Notes: a model not told the origin generated them from the sequence alone. A DNA stretch of 64,000 bases from JBGSKV01 sp041740975 (GCA_041740975.1 JBGSKV010000088.1:62001-126000), one strand, 5' to 3'; positions 42,543-52,537 are shown, counted from the stretch's first letter. Numbers and translations are program-made.

Positions 42543-43019
42543 ATGGGAAAATACGTTCTGATTGCCCTAGTTTTCATAACGTCAGCATGTATGTGGCAGT
42601 ACGACCCGCGCCCGTCGTTGAATGCTGCTCGCGAAGAGAGACTCATTTCTAATAAAACGATTCCTACTTTGACAGAACAAGGCATGATTCCTGATCCTCA
42701 AACCGAAGTCGTGGCTGAGGTCAGTCCCATTATGACCAAATATCAAAATTTTTGTGCCAGCTGTCATGGCGACAAAGGTGCAGGCAATGGTCCTGCAGCG
42801 GCAGGTCTTAATCCTAAAGCCCGAAATTTTACGGATAAGGCCTGGAAGGCCGGACATGGTTCCGACAAAGAACGCATCGCCAAAGTTATTAAGCTAGGCG
42901 TGGCGGGTGCTGGATATCCTGATTTGAAAAACGTAGCGATGGCACCATGGGGCGGAGTTTTAACAGACGAAGAAGTGACACAGATGGTTGAGGTCGTTCA
43001 ATCATTTGATTCCAAATAA
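42543..43019 (+). CDS. c-type cytochrome lipoprotein
   Basis: About 158 residues from the ATG at 42543, with GGAG upstream; a longer frame from 42495 includes the -10 region and is unlikely. The signal VLIALVFITSACMWQYDP is of lipoprotein type (lipid Cys about 16). A single heme site CASCHGDKGAGNG is followed by DLKNVAMAPWGGVLTDEE, where the Met of VAMAPWG is the likely axial ligand. It is a class I, cbb3-CcoP-like or SorB-like periplasmic mono-heme cytochrome for electron transfer. No oxidase genes adjoin it. Confidence 0.85.
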   Translation: MGKYVLIALVFITSACMWQYDPRPSLNAAREERLISNKTIPTLTEQGMIPDPQTEVVAEVSPIMTKYQNFCASCHGDKGAGNGPAAAGLNPKARNFTDKAWKAGHGSDKERIAKVIKLGVAGAGYPDLKNVAMAPWGGVLTDEEVTQMVEVVQSFDSK

Positions 43020-43150
43020 TTCGACATCTAGATTGAAGGTTCCGCTCCGTCATTCAAAGCCGGCGTTTGTCGTGTTTTGCGAACCGGTGAGAAAGAGGAA
43101 CCAGTAAGTGAGATAGCAGGAGCGAAGAATCTCCCTATCGATGAAGAAAT

Positions 43151-43756
43151 TTAAATGATGTCCAACAATTCGCGGAAAAATTTATCTAGCTGCTTTTTGG
43201 TGACATTGGTGTCCAACGCAAAGCTATTCGTCATGATAACACCATCGTCTTCAATCTCAGCGTAACGTAAAAATTCCCAGTTCTCTATACTGTCGCCGCC
43301 GATTTCTTCGACTTTGTCTTCAAGAGCCTCAAGAAGTGTCACAACATAGGCTTTGCCTTCTCGCGAACGCAGACCTCCTTTCGCGATGAGTTTTTCAATT
43401 TCTAACGGATCCAGTCGAAGGCCCACTTCAAGTAAAATCCTACCTTCGAACTCGCGTTCGCCAGGCTTGCCGTTCGCAAAAACAAATTTGTCCACTCCAG
43501 CCTGGTATGCACGAGCCAAAACCACATACCGCTTGCCTAAGTGATACTGGATGGCAAGGAAGTCTTTATAGCTGTCGGATTTTTCTCCGAGATTGGCTTG
43601 AAATAGTTTTGTCATCTTGTCGTTTGGTTCTTTGACATCGCGGCCATCTTTAACGTCAACGAGATAATCAATGAGGTTGCCGAGCCGATCTTTTTCAATC
43701 GCAGAAGCTTGTGTGGCAAAACTTGAAACTAATATAAAAAAAGCTAACAATCGCAT
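43151..43756 (-). CDS. Secreted protein of unknown function
   Basis: About 201 residues from the ATG at 43756, preceded by a GGGAA-type site; longer frames overlap lysC. The signal peptide is LLAFFILVSSFATQASA. The mature protein is mostly helical and acidic (DRLGNLIDYLVDVKDGRDV, LVARAY-like helices, ALEDKVEEIGGDSIENW). No motif is recognised. It follows lysC by 14 nt and may be the last gene of the smc-tatB-lysA-lysC transcript. A role outside lysine synthesis is likely. Confidence 0.6.
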   Translation of the reverse strand: MRLLAFFILVSSFATQASAIEKDRLGNLIDYLVDVKDGRDVKEPNDKMTKLFQANLGEKSDSYKDFLAIQYHLGKRYVVLARAYQAGVDKFVFANGKPGEREFEGRILLEVGLRLDPLEIEKLIAKGGLRSREGKAYVVTLLEALEDKVEEIGGDSIENWEFLRYAEIEDDGVIMTNSFALDTNVTKKQLDKFFRELLDII

Positions 43757-43770
43757 AAATCTTTTCCCAT

Positions 43771-45021
43771 CTAAGTCAAAATTGGCAATTTTTCGCAGAA
43801 TTCCGCATGCAAGGCTTGAACGGCATCTTTTTCTTGCGTCGCATCGATCAAACAAGAAATCTTTATCTCAGACGTAGAAATCATCTGAATATCAACATTA
43901 GCCTCACGTAAAGTTTTAAAAACTCTGGCCGCCACTCCGCTATGGCTACGCATCCCAAGCCCAACAACGGATACCTTGGCAAAACCATCTTCACAGTTCA
44001 CAATCACATCTTTCAAGTCGGCCGCCTTCAAGGCTTCCTCAAGTGTCTTTTTGGTCTTATCGATATCGGATTCGCTTAAACTAAATCCCACGCGCATGAC
44101 ATTATCCTCAGAGCTGAGATCGTGAACGATCACATCAATGTTCACGCCGGCATCGGCCACGGATTGAAAAATGTGGCTCATCAACTTCGGATCAATAGGG
44201 AGTTTACGAACACTAATTTTGGCGACCTTAGTGACAGACGCGACGCCCGACACAACTGGTGATTCCAAACCTTCTTTTTCGGAAAGTTGCATGATCTTGG
44301 TTCCTATGCTGTCTTGAATAAAGCTATTTTTGACATACAAATCGAGCTTGTATTTCGCCGCAATCTCCACGCAGCGACTATGTAAGACTTTGCTGCCAAG
44401 TGAGGCCATTTCCAAAGCCGTCTCGTAATCCATAATGGGAATAGAACGCGCTGCCTTAACTATTCTTGGGTCGGCCGTATAAAAGCCGTCAACATCGGTG
44501 TAAATCTCGCATGCGTTTGCTTTGATCGCCGCTGCAAGAGCAACTGCCGTCGTATCACTGCCGCCGCGTCCAAGAGTTGTGATTTGCTTATTGGGGCCCA
44601 CACCTTGGAAACCCGCCACGACAGCGACTGCGCCGCTTCGCCAGCATCGCTCCAAAGGTTCCTTTTGCACGTATTTGATGCGCGCCATCGAATGCGATGA
44701 GTCCGTTTGTATACCGAGTTGATGTCCGAGAAAAGGTTGAGCCTTGATGCCAATTTTCTCAAGAGCTGCCGCGAGCAGTGCACAACTCACCTGCTCTCCT
44801 GAGGCCACCGCCATGTCGTAATGCACTGGACTTGCGTCCGGATTCACCATCCGAACAAGTTCGACTAAGCGATTGGTTTCACCTGACATCGCACTGACGA
44901 CAACCGCCATCCGTACCTTTGGATCTTTGGCGATTTCGGCTTTGACACGCTCGGCGACTGCCGCAATGCGCTCGATACTTCCGACCGAAGTTCCACCGTA
45001 TTTTTGAACCAAAATTTTCAT
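43771..45021 (-). CDS. lysC: Aspartate kinase
   Basis: A 416-residue enzyme that phosphorylates aspartate, the first step to lysine, diaminopimelate, threonine and methionine. Kinase motifs are VQKYGGTSVGSIERI near the start, VVVSAMSGETNRLVEL, GFQGVGPNKQITTLGRGGSDTTAVALA and EIYTDVDGFYTADPRIV. Two C-terminal ACT domains (about 265-400; VADAGVNIDVIVHDLS and LREANVDIQMISTSEIKIS) give feedback regulation. It overlaps lysA by 4 nt (translational coupling), so diaminopimelate for peptidoglycan and lysine is made from one transcript. Confidence 0.95.
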   Translation of the reverse strand: MKILVQKYGGTSVGSIERIAAVAERVKAEIAKDPKVRMAVVVSAMSGETNRLVELVRMVNPDASPVHYDMAVASGEQVSCALLAAALEKIGIKAQPFLGHQLGIQTDSSHSMARIKYVQKEPLERCWRSGAVAVVAGFQGVGPNKQITTLGRGGSDTTAVALAAAIKANACEIYTDVDGFYTADPRIVKAARSIPIMDYETALEMASLGSKVLHSRCVEIAAKYKLDLYVKNSFIQDSIGTKIMQLSEKEGLESPVVSGVASVTKVAKISVRKLPIDPKLMSHIFQSVADAGVNIDVIVHDLSSEDNVMRVGFSLSESDIDKTKKTLEEALKAADLKDVIVNCEDGFAKVSVVGLGMRSHSGVAARVFKTLREANVDIQMISTSEIKISCLIDATQEKDAVQALHAEFCEKLPILT

Positions 45022-46274
45022 AATTCATCTAACTCGAGGGCCCAAAGATCACTTAACTTTTGTCGACGAGTAATCACTTGGACTTTGCTTCCATCTACCA
45101 ACACTTCAGCCGAACGCCGACGACTATTATAATTTGATGCCATCGTGGCCCCATAGGCGCCCGCGCCAAGAATCGCCAATAAATCACCTTTTTTCAAAAA
45201 AGGTAACTGTCTATTTTCGCCCAATAGATCGCCCGTCTCACAAATCGGACCGACAACTTCCGAGACGAATCTCACGGACTTCTCAGGCTTGTGACAAGGA
45301 ACAATATCATGGAATGCATCGTATAACGCAGGACGAATGAGATCATTCATAGCGGCGTCGACAATAACAAAAGTTTTATCATTTTGTGTCTTACAGCCAA
45401 TGACTTTGGTTAAAACAATTCCGGTTTCGCCGGCAATGACGCGACCAGGTTCGATGACAAGTTTGAGTTTCGTCGGCGCGACTGCGTTGATAAGAACCTC
45501 GGCATACTGCGCAATTGTCGGGGGAGTTTCATCCTGATATCGAATTCCTAATCCACCGCCTAAATCTAAAAACTCGAGAGTAAAACCTTGATGCATAACA
45601 TCTCGAGCAATCGATGCAATTCTTTCCGCCGCTTTCTGCAAGGGGTCCAAACTTGTGATCTGTGAGCCGATATGACAAGCCAAGCCGACGAGTTTAATCT
45701 GAGGCTGAGTACGAATATACTCTAGCGCCGCACTTAACTTATCTTCAGCCATGCCAAACTTCGTCGAGTAAAGCCCCGTCGAAATCTTTGGGTTGGTACC
45801 CGCGTCCACATTTGGATTGAGTCGTAGACTGACTCTAGCAGTCTTTGAAAGCTTTTCAGCGATCCTAGCAATATCTTCTAATTCAAAAAAACTTTCGGCG
45901 TTGAAGGAAAAAATGCCAAGATTCAGGGCCCTTTCAATTTCGTCATCCCGCTTACCCACACCTGAATAAACAATTTTCTCCGGCGGACATCCGGCCAATA
46001 ATGCTCGTTCGATTTCACCGACGGAGACAACATCGCAACCAAATCCAAAATTAACAATCTGGCGCAAAAAATGAATATTGCTATTTGACTTGGAGGCAAA
46101 ACAAGCGAGTGTTGGATACTTTCCAAAGCCGTCAATGACTGCCTGGCAGTTTTTTTTGAGCGTCGCTAAAGAATACACATACAGAGGGGTTTGAAACCGG
46201 GATGCAAGGTCGGATAAGCTCACATCTTCACAAAACAATTGCCCGTTATGATACTGAAAAAAAGATTTTGTCAT
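45018..46274 (-). CDS. lysA: Diaminopimelate decarboxylase
   Basis: A 418-residue PLP enzyme that converts meso-diaminopimelate to lysine. The fold-type III features are TLACFASKSNSNIHFLRQIV with the PLP Lys, GFGCDVVSVGEIERAL, RLNPNVDAG, CHIGSQI, FLDLGGGLGI, EPGRVIAGETGIV and the C-terminal VVGPICETGDLLGENR and GAYGATMASNYNSR. It is co-transcribed with lysC (4-nt overlap) downstream and with the tatB-like and smc genes upstream (4-nt gap). Normal length. Confidence 0.95.
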   Translation of the reverse strand: MTKSFFQYHNGQLFCEDVSLSDLASRFQTPLYVYSLATLKKNCQAVIDGFGKYPTLACFASKSNSNIHFLRQIVNFGFGCDVVSVGEIERALLAGCPPEKIVYSGVGKRDDEIERALNLGIFSFNAESFFELEDIARIAEKLSKTARVSLRLNPNVDAGTNPKISTGLYSTKFGMAEDKLSAALEYIRTQPQIKLVGLACHIGSQITSLDPLQKAAERIASIARDVMHQGFTLEFLDLGGGLGIRYQDETPPTIAQYAEVLINAVAPTKLKLVIEPGRVIAGETGIVLTKVIGCKTQNDKTFVIVDAAMNDLIRPALYDAFHDIVPCHKPEKSVRFVSEVVGPICETGDLLGENRQLPFLKKGDLLAILGAGAYGATMASNYNSRRRSAEVLVDGSKVQVITRRQKLSDLWALELDEL

Positions 46275-46278
46275 ATCA

Positions 46279-46578
46279 TCACTTTGGTTCAGAAGTCTTG
46301 GTGGCGTCCAGTTCGTGCTCGGGATCGGTGGTGATTCCAGAAACGGGCTTACTGAGCTCTAATGCTTCGCGGAATTTTTGATGCTCTTCGCGAATCACTT
46401 CGCGTTCAGCTTCTTTGATCACATCGTCGACCGCTTGCCGAGCTTCCGATGTAACTCTCTTAAATTGCACGAAAAATTTGCCGAACTGCTTGGCCACTTC
46501 CGGTAGTTTTTGCGGACCGATAAAAAGGAGAGCGACGACGGCAATCACGACGAGTTCTCCGATTCCAATGCCAAACAT
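46279..46578 (-). CDS. tatB: Twin-arginine translocase TatA/TatB family protein
   Basis: A 99-residue protein with a short N-terminal membrane helix (GIGELVVIAVVALLFIG) ending in the family motif GPQKLPEVAKQFGKFF, then an amphipathic helix and a charged C-terminal tail. The conserved N-terminal Glu (GIGEL) and the GPxxLP turn favour TatB, which recognises twin-arginine signals with TatC; TatA is an alternative because the tail is short. tatC is not in the window. It lies between smc (15 nt) and lysA (4 nt). Confidence 0.72.
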   Translation of the reverse strand: MFGIGIGELVVIAVVALLFIGPQKLPEVAKQFGKFFVQFKRVTSEARQAVDDVIKEAEREVIREEHQKFREALELSKPVSGITTDPEHELDATKTSEPK

Positions 46579-46593
46579 GAATTATCCTTTTGA

Positions 46594-49500
46594 CTAATGC
46601 GCGGTGGCGCCGCCCACTTCCGATTTTTTAAACGCATTCTTAAGATGATCAGGAATATCGCGACTCATATCAACGCCCACAACCTTGGAAACCCCAGGCT
46701 CTTGCATAGTGATGCCATAAAGTGTGTCCAAAATCTCCATGGTTCGACGATTGTGCGTAATGATAATGAACTGAAATCTCTTCGACAATGCCGCAAGTAC
46801 TTTATTGAAGCGAACAACGTTCGCTTCATCAAGGGGTGCGTCAACCTCATCCAGGAAGCAGAAAGGTGTCGGTTTGGTTTTAAGTAATGAAAAGATCAAC
46901 GCAATACCGGTCAGAGCTTTTTCTCCACCTGAGAAAAGGTTAAGCCGACCCATTTTTTTGCCTGGCAAGCGGCACATGATTTCCACGCCCGTGTTTAGCG
47001 GATCATCCGGATGGGTCAGACTCAGAAAGGCTTCGCCAGTGGGGAACAAAATCGGGAAAAGCTCTTTAAACTCTTGGTTAATCGTATGAAAAATCAAAAG
47101 AAACTTGTCTTTGGACGTTTGCTCGATCTCTGTGATGGCTTCACGTAGAAGATCAATGCTCTTGAGTACCTCTTCTCTTTGCTGAAGAATAAAAGTCTCG
47201 CGTTCAGATAGTTCTTCGTATTCTTCGATGGCCATCATATTGATAGGACCAATGCGCTCTAATCGGCCCCTGAGACTTGAAACCAACTTCGTTTGCGGCT
47301 CTGCTTCAAAATTCTCTTCGATGTCGCAAATATAAGTTGAAATATCTAGCTGATATTTTTCTTGAGCTTGCTCAAAAACCGTTTCGAGAGAAGCTTTGAC
47401 TCGTTCAAGACTTAGACTCTTATCGTTAGACTTCTTTTGTAAATTGTTCTGCTTTTCACGGTATTGCTTGAGTTGTGATTCAATGGCGCGCTGCTCTTCC
47501 AAAATCGCAGAGCTAACTTCGCGTTTTTCAGCAAATTCGCTCTCTAAAACTTCGCGTTGAGCAAGCAAATCCCCGATGTTGCCATTGGCCGCGTCAAAGT
47601 CTAATTTGATTTTTGCAATATCTTCTTCGATGCGAGCACGTTCTTCATAACGGCGAGACAAAAGGTTTTGCATACGCTCAAGCTGTGTTCGAGTGTGTGC
47701 AAAGTTTTCCTGAAGGGCTTGTACACGAGTTTGCTTTTTGGCAAGCTCTATGCGCAACTGATCTTGTTCACTTTTGACTTTATTTTTTTCATCGTCGGCA
47801 CCACCAGCATCACTTTGGAAGTTCTGGAGGTCGTTTTTAGCATTCTCGAGTTCTTCTTCTAAAGCCTTGCGATTTTCTTTGAGTTCTTGCTTCTGGTCAA
47901 TAATCGCTTGTTCTTGACTATCAAACGAAAAGAGGCGATCACGCGTGGCATCCAGAGCTTCACGCTTATATTCTTCTTGCTGTTTTACACCTTCGAACTC
48001 AGTCATCACCGCAATAACGTCTTTGTTCTGTTCTTGCAAATGCTGGTCAATATCTCTAACTTTTAGGCGATCTTCAACTTGCAGAGCCTGAAGTTTATCA
48101 GCTTCAATTTGTAGTTTTGCTAACTCTTGTTCACAGACCTTGCGATCTGTCGTCAAAGTTTCAATTTTTTCTTTGCGATTTAAAATCGAGTCAAAATTCT
48201 TTTGCGCCAAATAAAGTGTGTCTGCCGAGTATAGGCAAAGACCTTGAGACGTAAAAGCCACCACACCTTGTGGTAGCGTTGCCACCATGTCGTCTTCTAA
48301 CGAAACGGTCGGCAGATAAAAGAGTCTTTCCAGTAGCGGTTTGTACGCGTCCAACTTCTTGCCGTCATGGAAGTAGTTCGACATCGGAATGGCATCAAAA
48401 TTTTGAGACCATTGTTCAATAGCACCTGCGTCCAGTTCAATTCCGCTTTCGATGAGACTTAAAGGTAGTCCACCCCATTCGTTTTCCCGGGTGAACTTCA
48501 ATATCTCATCAAGGCTTGCCAAGTCTTTTACGACTAAGCGCTCCGTCCACTTTTCAACTGCAGAACGCGCCCTAGCCGAAAGCTCGTCGGCTTGCTCATT
48601 GAAGGTGACGTCTTCGGCCAATAGTCCGATGATGGCATCTTTGCCACCCAACTCACGTATCTTGGCGGCGATCGTCACAATGTCTGAATGCTCAGCCTGC
48701 ATATCTAAAAAAGACATCAACCGGGTTTTAGCGGTCACGTATTTTTCTTTTGAGACATCAAGCGATGTCTTGATATCAGCTAACTCTAGTTCGCGCTGCC
48801 CGATGTCTTTTTCTAATTTTTGCTTCGTAAATATCTCTTGATTGAGACCTTTTTTCTCAGAAGATACCTTAACTTGCGCAGCATCTAATAGGATTTGCAG
48901 CTCGCCAAAATCGGTTTCCAGTTGGCGAAGTTTGGCTTGTTCTTCTTTGCGATTATATTTGAGCTGCTCCATGTCACGATCAGCCGCTTCGACGCGCAGC
49001 AAATTGCCATCAATTAGGCGCTGAATACTACTGATCTCGTCAACAATATCTTCTTTTCGCTCACTGTAGTCCTGTGACTGGGCATCCATTTTGTCGAGGC
49101 GATCTTGAAGGCTCGCGATTTTTTCTTCAATCGAACCGGTGTCGATATTAGCCGTGTCTACTTCTTTTTGTGCTGCATCGGCCTGCTTTTCTAACATTTC
49201 GAGATCTTGTCCGTCCGCCCCAAGATCTTCGGCGATCATCTCTAGTCTTTGACGATTGTGAGCAACGCGGTCGTCAGCCGTCGCCACAATATTTTCAGCC
49301 CGCGCAATATTCTCGCGAATCAACGTGATTTGTTCTTGGAGTTCGCGAATCTCCGGGTCCGATTCAGAAAGTCTTTCTTGTAAAGCACTTTGACGTTCTT
49401 CAAGGTCGGAAACCGCTTCAATTAGTTCGGACTCTTCACTTAGATACTCGTCAATGGCCTTTTGGAGGTCTTCACGTTTTTCGTTTAAGAAGAAGAAGTT

Positions 49501-50211
49501 ATGCGCCAGAAGCTTCAGCTCTTCGGCTCTTAAACTATCCGTTAACTCTTTATGCTGTTTGGCTTTTTCGGCCTGAGCCTTTAAAGATTTCTTCTGTTTA
49601 TCGATTTCGCGCAAAATATCTTCAATGCGCGCCAGGTTTTCTGCGGTGGATTCCAGTCGTCGTTCGGCTTCTTGTCGGCGAATTTTGAAAACCAAAGTCC
49701 CAGCCGCTTCTTCCAAAATTTCGCGCACGTCTTCTGGCTTTGCATTCAAAATACGGTCGACTTGACCCTGTTGAATCATTGAGTAACTACGCCCACCAAG
49801 ACCCGTTGCTGTAAAAAACCCTGTGATGTCTTTGAGACGACATGGTTTTTGATTGATCAGATATTCGCGCTCGCCGTTGGCGTAAATGCGTCGGGTGAGG
49901 CCGATTTCTTCTTCATGTTGATATTCTGCAGGGCAAAAAGACTGGTCGTCGCGGTTATCAAAAACTAGAGTTACTTCAGCCATTCCCAGCGATTTTCGTG
50001 ACGTGGAGCCAGCAAAAATAATATCCGTGCCTTTTTCGCCGCGGAGCGTTTTTGCATTTTGCTCACCCATCACCCAACGCACGGCGTCGATGATGTTACT
50101 TTTTCCGGATCCATTAGGGCCAACGACGCCGGTTACACCTTGGTCAAAATCAATGTCGATTTTGTCAGCAAATGACTTAAATCCAGAAATTGAAATTTTC
50201 TTTAAATGCAT
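46594..50211 (-). CDS. smc: Chromosome segregation protein SMC
   Basis: A 1205-residue ATPase that compacts and segregates the chromosome. The N-terminal head has Walker A VGPNGSGKSNIIDAVRWVMG and the QNAKTLRGEKG strand. Long coiled coils (about 165-500 and 680-1000) flank a hinge (about 515-665; IRELGGKDAIIGLLAEDVTF and NRKEKIETLTTDRK at its end). The C-terminal head has the signature LNLFSGGEKALTGIALIFSL and Walker B PFCFLDEVDAPLDEANV. ScpA/ScpB partners are not in the window. A lipoprotein gene ends 33 nt upstream on the same strand. Confidence 0.95.
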   Translation of the reverse strand: MHLKKISISGFKSFADKIDIDFDQGVTGVVGPNGSGKSNIIDAVRWVMGEQNAKTLRGEKGTDIIFAGSTSRKSLGMAEVTLVFDNRDDQSFCPAEYQHEEEIGLTRRIYANGEREYLINQKPCRLKDITGFFTATGLGGRSYSMIQQGQVDRILNAKPEDVREILEEAAGTLVFKIRRQEAERRLESTAENLARIEDILREIDKQKKSLKAQAEKAKQHKELTDSLRAEELKLLAHNFFFLNEKREDLQKAIDEYLSEESELIEAVSDLEERQSALQERLSESDPEIRELQEQITLIRENIARAENIVATADDRVAHNRQRLEMIAEDLGADGQDLEMLEKQADAAQKEVDTANIDTGSIEEKIASLQDRLDKMDAQSQDYSERKEDIVDEISSIQRLIDGNLLRVEAADRDMEQLKYNRKEEQAKLRQLETDFGELQILLDAAQVKVSSEKKGLNQEIFTKQKLEKDIGQRELELADIKTSLDVSKEKYVTAKTRLMSFLDMQAEHSDIVTIAAKIRELGGKDAIIGLLAEDVTFNEQADELSARARSAVEKWTERLVVKDLASLDEILKFTRENEWGGLPLSLIESGIELDAGAIEQWSQNFDAIPMSNYFHDGKKLDAYKPLLERLFYLPTVSLEDDMVATLPQGVVAFTSQGLCLYSADTLYLAQKNFDSILNRKEKIETLTTDRKVCEQELAKLQIEADKLQALQVEDRLKVRDIDQHLQEQNKDVIAVMTEFEGVKQQEEYKREALDATRDRLFSFDSQEQAIIDQKQELKENRKALEEELENAKNDLQNFQSDAGGADDEKNKVKSEQDQLRIELAKKQTRVQALQENFAHTRTQLERMQNLLSRRYEERARIEEDIAKIKLDFDAANGNIGDLLAQREVLESEFAEKREVSSAILEEQRAIESQLKQYREKQNNLQKKSNDKSLSLERVKASLETVFEQAQEKYQLDISTYICDIEENFEAEPQTKLVSSLRGRLERIGPINMMAIEEYEELSERETFILQQREEVLKSIDLLREAITEIEQTSKDKFLLIFHTINQEFKELFPILFPTGEAFLSLTHPDDPLNTGVEIMCRLPGKKMGRLNLFSGGEKALTGIALIFSLLKTKPTPFCFLDEVDAPLDEANVVRFNKVLAALSKRFQFIIITHNRRTMEILDTLYGITMQEPGVSKVVGVDMSRDIPDHLKNAFKKSEVGGATAH

Positions 50212-50243
50212 AACTTATCCGCAGATAGTCTTAACTTCCGAGA

Positions 50244-51695
50244 CTACTTGATTTCGGTTACCTTTGCTTCCGTTATATTAGTCGAGGGATCGACGTCGAA
50301 CAAGAGCACCATATGGCCAAAAAACGATCCGGCCAAAGTGCGCCCATCTGACATCATCGCCATCTCGTAGTAGGAAATGTTGGGGGGTTGCCCCTCCAAT
50401 TCATATCGAGCGTGGGTACTGCCGAAATCTTTTTGGGCTAAGGAGAATTTCGCACCTTCTTTAGTTACATTTAAATTATTGAAATGATTGACTAATAATA
50501 CATCCTTGCCCCCAACCTTCTGGGCAACAATGGCAGCAGGAAAGGGTTTTGCTGGTTGTTCAGGCGTAAATCCATACTTCCGAGTGAACTCAAAATATGT
50601 GTCGAGCATGGGTGGCAACAAAGGGTCACCGCTTGGCTTCAAAATACTAGCCGGCCCCTTGATCTTGACTTGAATAACATCATTACCCTTTTTCAAATCC
50701 TTAGCGTACGGGTCACGGTGCGACAATAAAAACGCACTGTCATCGGTCACAGTAGGATCAGGAATCGCCGCCCAAAAATTTGTGCGATAGAATTTTTTCT
50801 TCGTATCGCTGTCTTCCGGGTAGTCGGCTTTGCCTGCCTTATCCTTTAAATTAAAATATAAGAACCGCATTTCTGACAAAACGTCTTCATTTTCTTTCAA
50901 TGGAAATTTGGCCGTCCGCGCCGCTTCGATATCATAAACGACAAATTGGTAGCGAAAGCGCTGAGCTATAAAATTACGCTGCTCTGCATTGATTTCGTAT
51001 CGATCGGGGATACCGTTGGGAAAGTTTGTGGGCTCGTCGGTGATATACGTCTTTAAGTCTTCAAATCTCTCGTCTCTTGTGATGGACACCCCATAATCCA
51101 TGGTGGGAAAGGCAAAAAGCATCTCGCGAGTTTTATCAATGTAAATGGCACGGCGTGGGTATTTATACTTGCGCACGAGTTTTAAAGTCGATTTTGACCG
51201 ATCATCGTTAAGTTGGCCAATATACAGATCACCGTTAGAACACGTGACTGCAAAAAAATCGTAGTCTTCAACTAATGCTATGTTCACGGGCTGGCTATCT
51301 TTTAGAGGAAATGATTTCTCCAGCTTCGGAGCCTTGGGATCGGCATCTAAACTATAAACCTCAACCATCGCATCTTTTTTCACGTCAGAGCTATACGTCG
51401 CGATCATGACGTTGCCCGCAACTTTCAAACTGGTTCCAAGCCGAGGTGTGTTCACGGAGCCGATTTTTGCGCCGTCGCGATCCAGAACCAAGATCGAGCC
51501 TGTGTCGTAGCGCTGATCAAAGTCTGAGTTGAGTACGTAGAAGAATTCGTCGCCGAAATGAGCAATGGCGGTTGGCCCAGCGACATTGACTTCAATATCA
51601 TCGTATTCAATATCTTTCGCACAACTTATCCACAGGCAGGCCGCGAATAGGCTGAGAAAAACTAAACCCTTATGCGCTTTTTGATTGACCGGCAT
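50244..51695 (-). CDS. Lipoprotein, beta-propeller-like, unknown function
   Basis: About 483 residues from the ATG at 51695, preceded by a GGGGG tract; a TTG two codons earlier is possible. The lipoprotein signal is FLSLFAACLWISCAKD. The mature protein has repeated four-strand-like units with FGDEFFYVLNSDFDQRYDTG, GSILVLDRDGAKIGSVN, VNIALVEDYDFFAVTCSNGD and AMMSDGRTLAGSFFGHMVLL, typical of beta-propeller sensor or scaffold proteins. No catalytic motif is seen. It may precede smc on one transcript, but a functional link is unclear. Confidence 0.65.
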   Translation of the reverse strand: MPVNQKAHKGLVFLSLFAACLWISCAKDIEYDDIEVNVAGPTAIAHFGDEFFYVLNSDFDQRYDTGSILVLDRDGAKIGSVNTPRLGTSLKVAGNVMIATYSSDVKKDAMVEVYSLDADPKAPKLEKSFPLKDSQPVNIALVEDYDFFAVTCSNGDLYIGQLNDDRSKSTLKLVRKYKYPRRAIYIDKTREMLFAFPTMDYGVSITRDERFEDLKTYITDEPTNFPNGIPDRYEINAEQRNFIAQRFRYQFVVYDIEAARTAKFPLKENEDVLSEMRFLYFNLKDKAGKADYPEDSDTKKKFYRTNFWAAIPDPTVTDDSAFLLSHRDPYAKDLKKGNDVIQVKIKGPASILKPSGDPLLPPMLDTYFEFTRKYGFTPEQPAKPFPAAIVAQKVGGKDVLLVNHFNNLNVTKEGAKFSLAQKDFGSTHARYELEGQPPNISYYEMAMMSDGRTLAGSFFGHMVLLFDVDPSTNITEAKVTEIK

Positions 51696-52030
51696 TTTCA
51701 AACCCCCTGGCTTGCAACGCTTTGCGGGCGTCGCTTGTCACTTTATGAATTGGAACCACCTATGATATATGCTAATTGTGGTTTTAAGGATCCCTCAGAT
51801 TTTCTAGATCTCATGACTTATAACTGGGTCATTGAACTATGAATACGTGGGTTTCGCAACCTCAGATAATGAGGGGCCTATTGAATTTTAGGCGAGTTCA
51901 AGGCTTGGTGAAATATGAGCTTCGGAGTGGACTGAGAGTCCATAAGAAGCGAATATGAGCCATAACGCCGAAATCGTCAAAATTCTAAGGCACTTTTAGA
52001 CGGCATTAACGCAAGAAAAGGACAATTTTT
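51696..52030. promoter_or_regulatory. Divergent intergenic region and ssb leader
   Basis: These 335 bp contain the promoters of the 50244 lipoprotein gene (minus) and ssb (plus). Toward ssb there are two hairpins: CCTCA-GATAA-TGAGG at 51860-51874, and a nested stem at 51919-51950 (GCTTC...TGGACT-GAG-AGTCCA...GAAGC). The second is flanked by direct repeats of ATATGAGC. A structured leader or protein-binding site is possible. No gene is seen. Confidence 0.45.
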
Positions 52031-52537
52031 ATGGCTAGCTTAAATCGTGTGCACCTGATCGGCAACCTCGGACAAGATCCGGAACTACGCTATACCCCCA
52101 ATCAAGTCGCCGTTTGTACGCTCAATATTGCTACGACTGAATACCGCACGAAAGAGGACGGCCAACGTGAAGAACAAACCACTTGGCACCGTGTTGTGGT
52201 CTGGAACAAACAAGCTGAGAACTGTTCAAAATACTTAACCAAGGGTCGCCCAGTTTATGTGGAAGGCAAACTTCAGACACGTCAATGGGACGACAAAACT
52301 GGTAACCGCCGTTACACAACCGAAATCGTCGCTCAGAATATTCAGTTCCTTGGCAGCGGTGGAGCGAGTGCTGGACGTGATAACCAGGCTGCAAACCCGA
52401 ATGCTGGCGGATACAACCAACAAGGTGGTGGCTCAGCTACAACTGGCAATAACAATAACTACGGCACACCTTCCGCAAGCTTTGGTAGCCAGGACATGCC
52501 GGTCATGGATCCAAGCCTAGACGATATTCCTTTTTGA
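52031..52537 (+). CDS. ssb: Single-stranded DNA-binding protein
   Basis: A 168-residue OB-fold protein: N-terminal SLNRVHLIGNLGQDPELRYT, TTWHRVVVWNKQAENCSKYL, GRPVYVEGKLQTRQWDDKTG and TTEIVAQNIQFLGSGG. A flexible Gly/Asn/Gln-rich linker leads to the acidic tip VMDPSLDDIPF, which recruits replication and repair partners. It protects single-stranded DNA in replication, recombination and repair. A strong terminator follows directly. Length is normal. Confidence 0.96.
   Translation: MASLNRVHLIGNLGQDPELRYTPNQVAVCTLNIATTEYRTKEDGQREEQTTWHRVVVWNKQAENCSKYLTKGRPVYVEGKLQTRQWDDKTGNRRYTTEIVAQNIQFLGSGGASAGRDNQAANPNAGGYNQQGGGSATTGNNNNYGTPSASFGSQDMPVMDPSLDDIPF

Noticed and set aside
43050..43153. Possible rhodanese-like C-terminal fragment (EIAGAKNLPIDEE) between cytochrome c and the 43151 gene
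   Set aside because: Only about 15 residues look familiar and the catalytic Cys loop is absent; too little to call a pseudogene.
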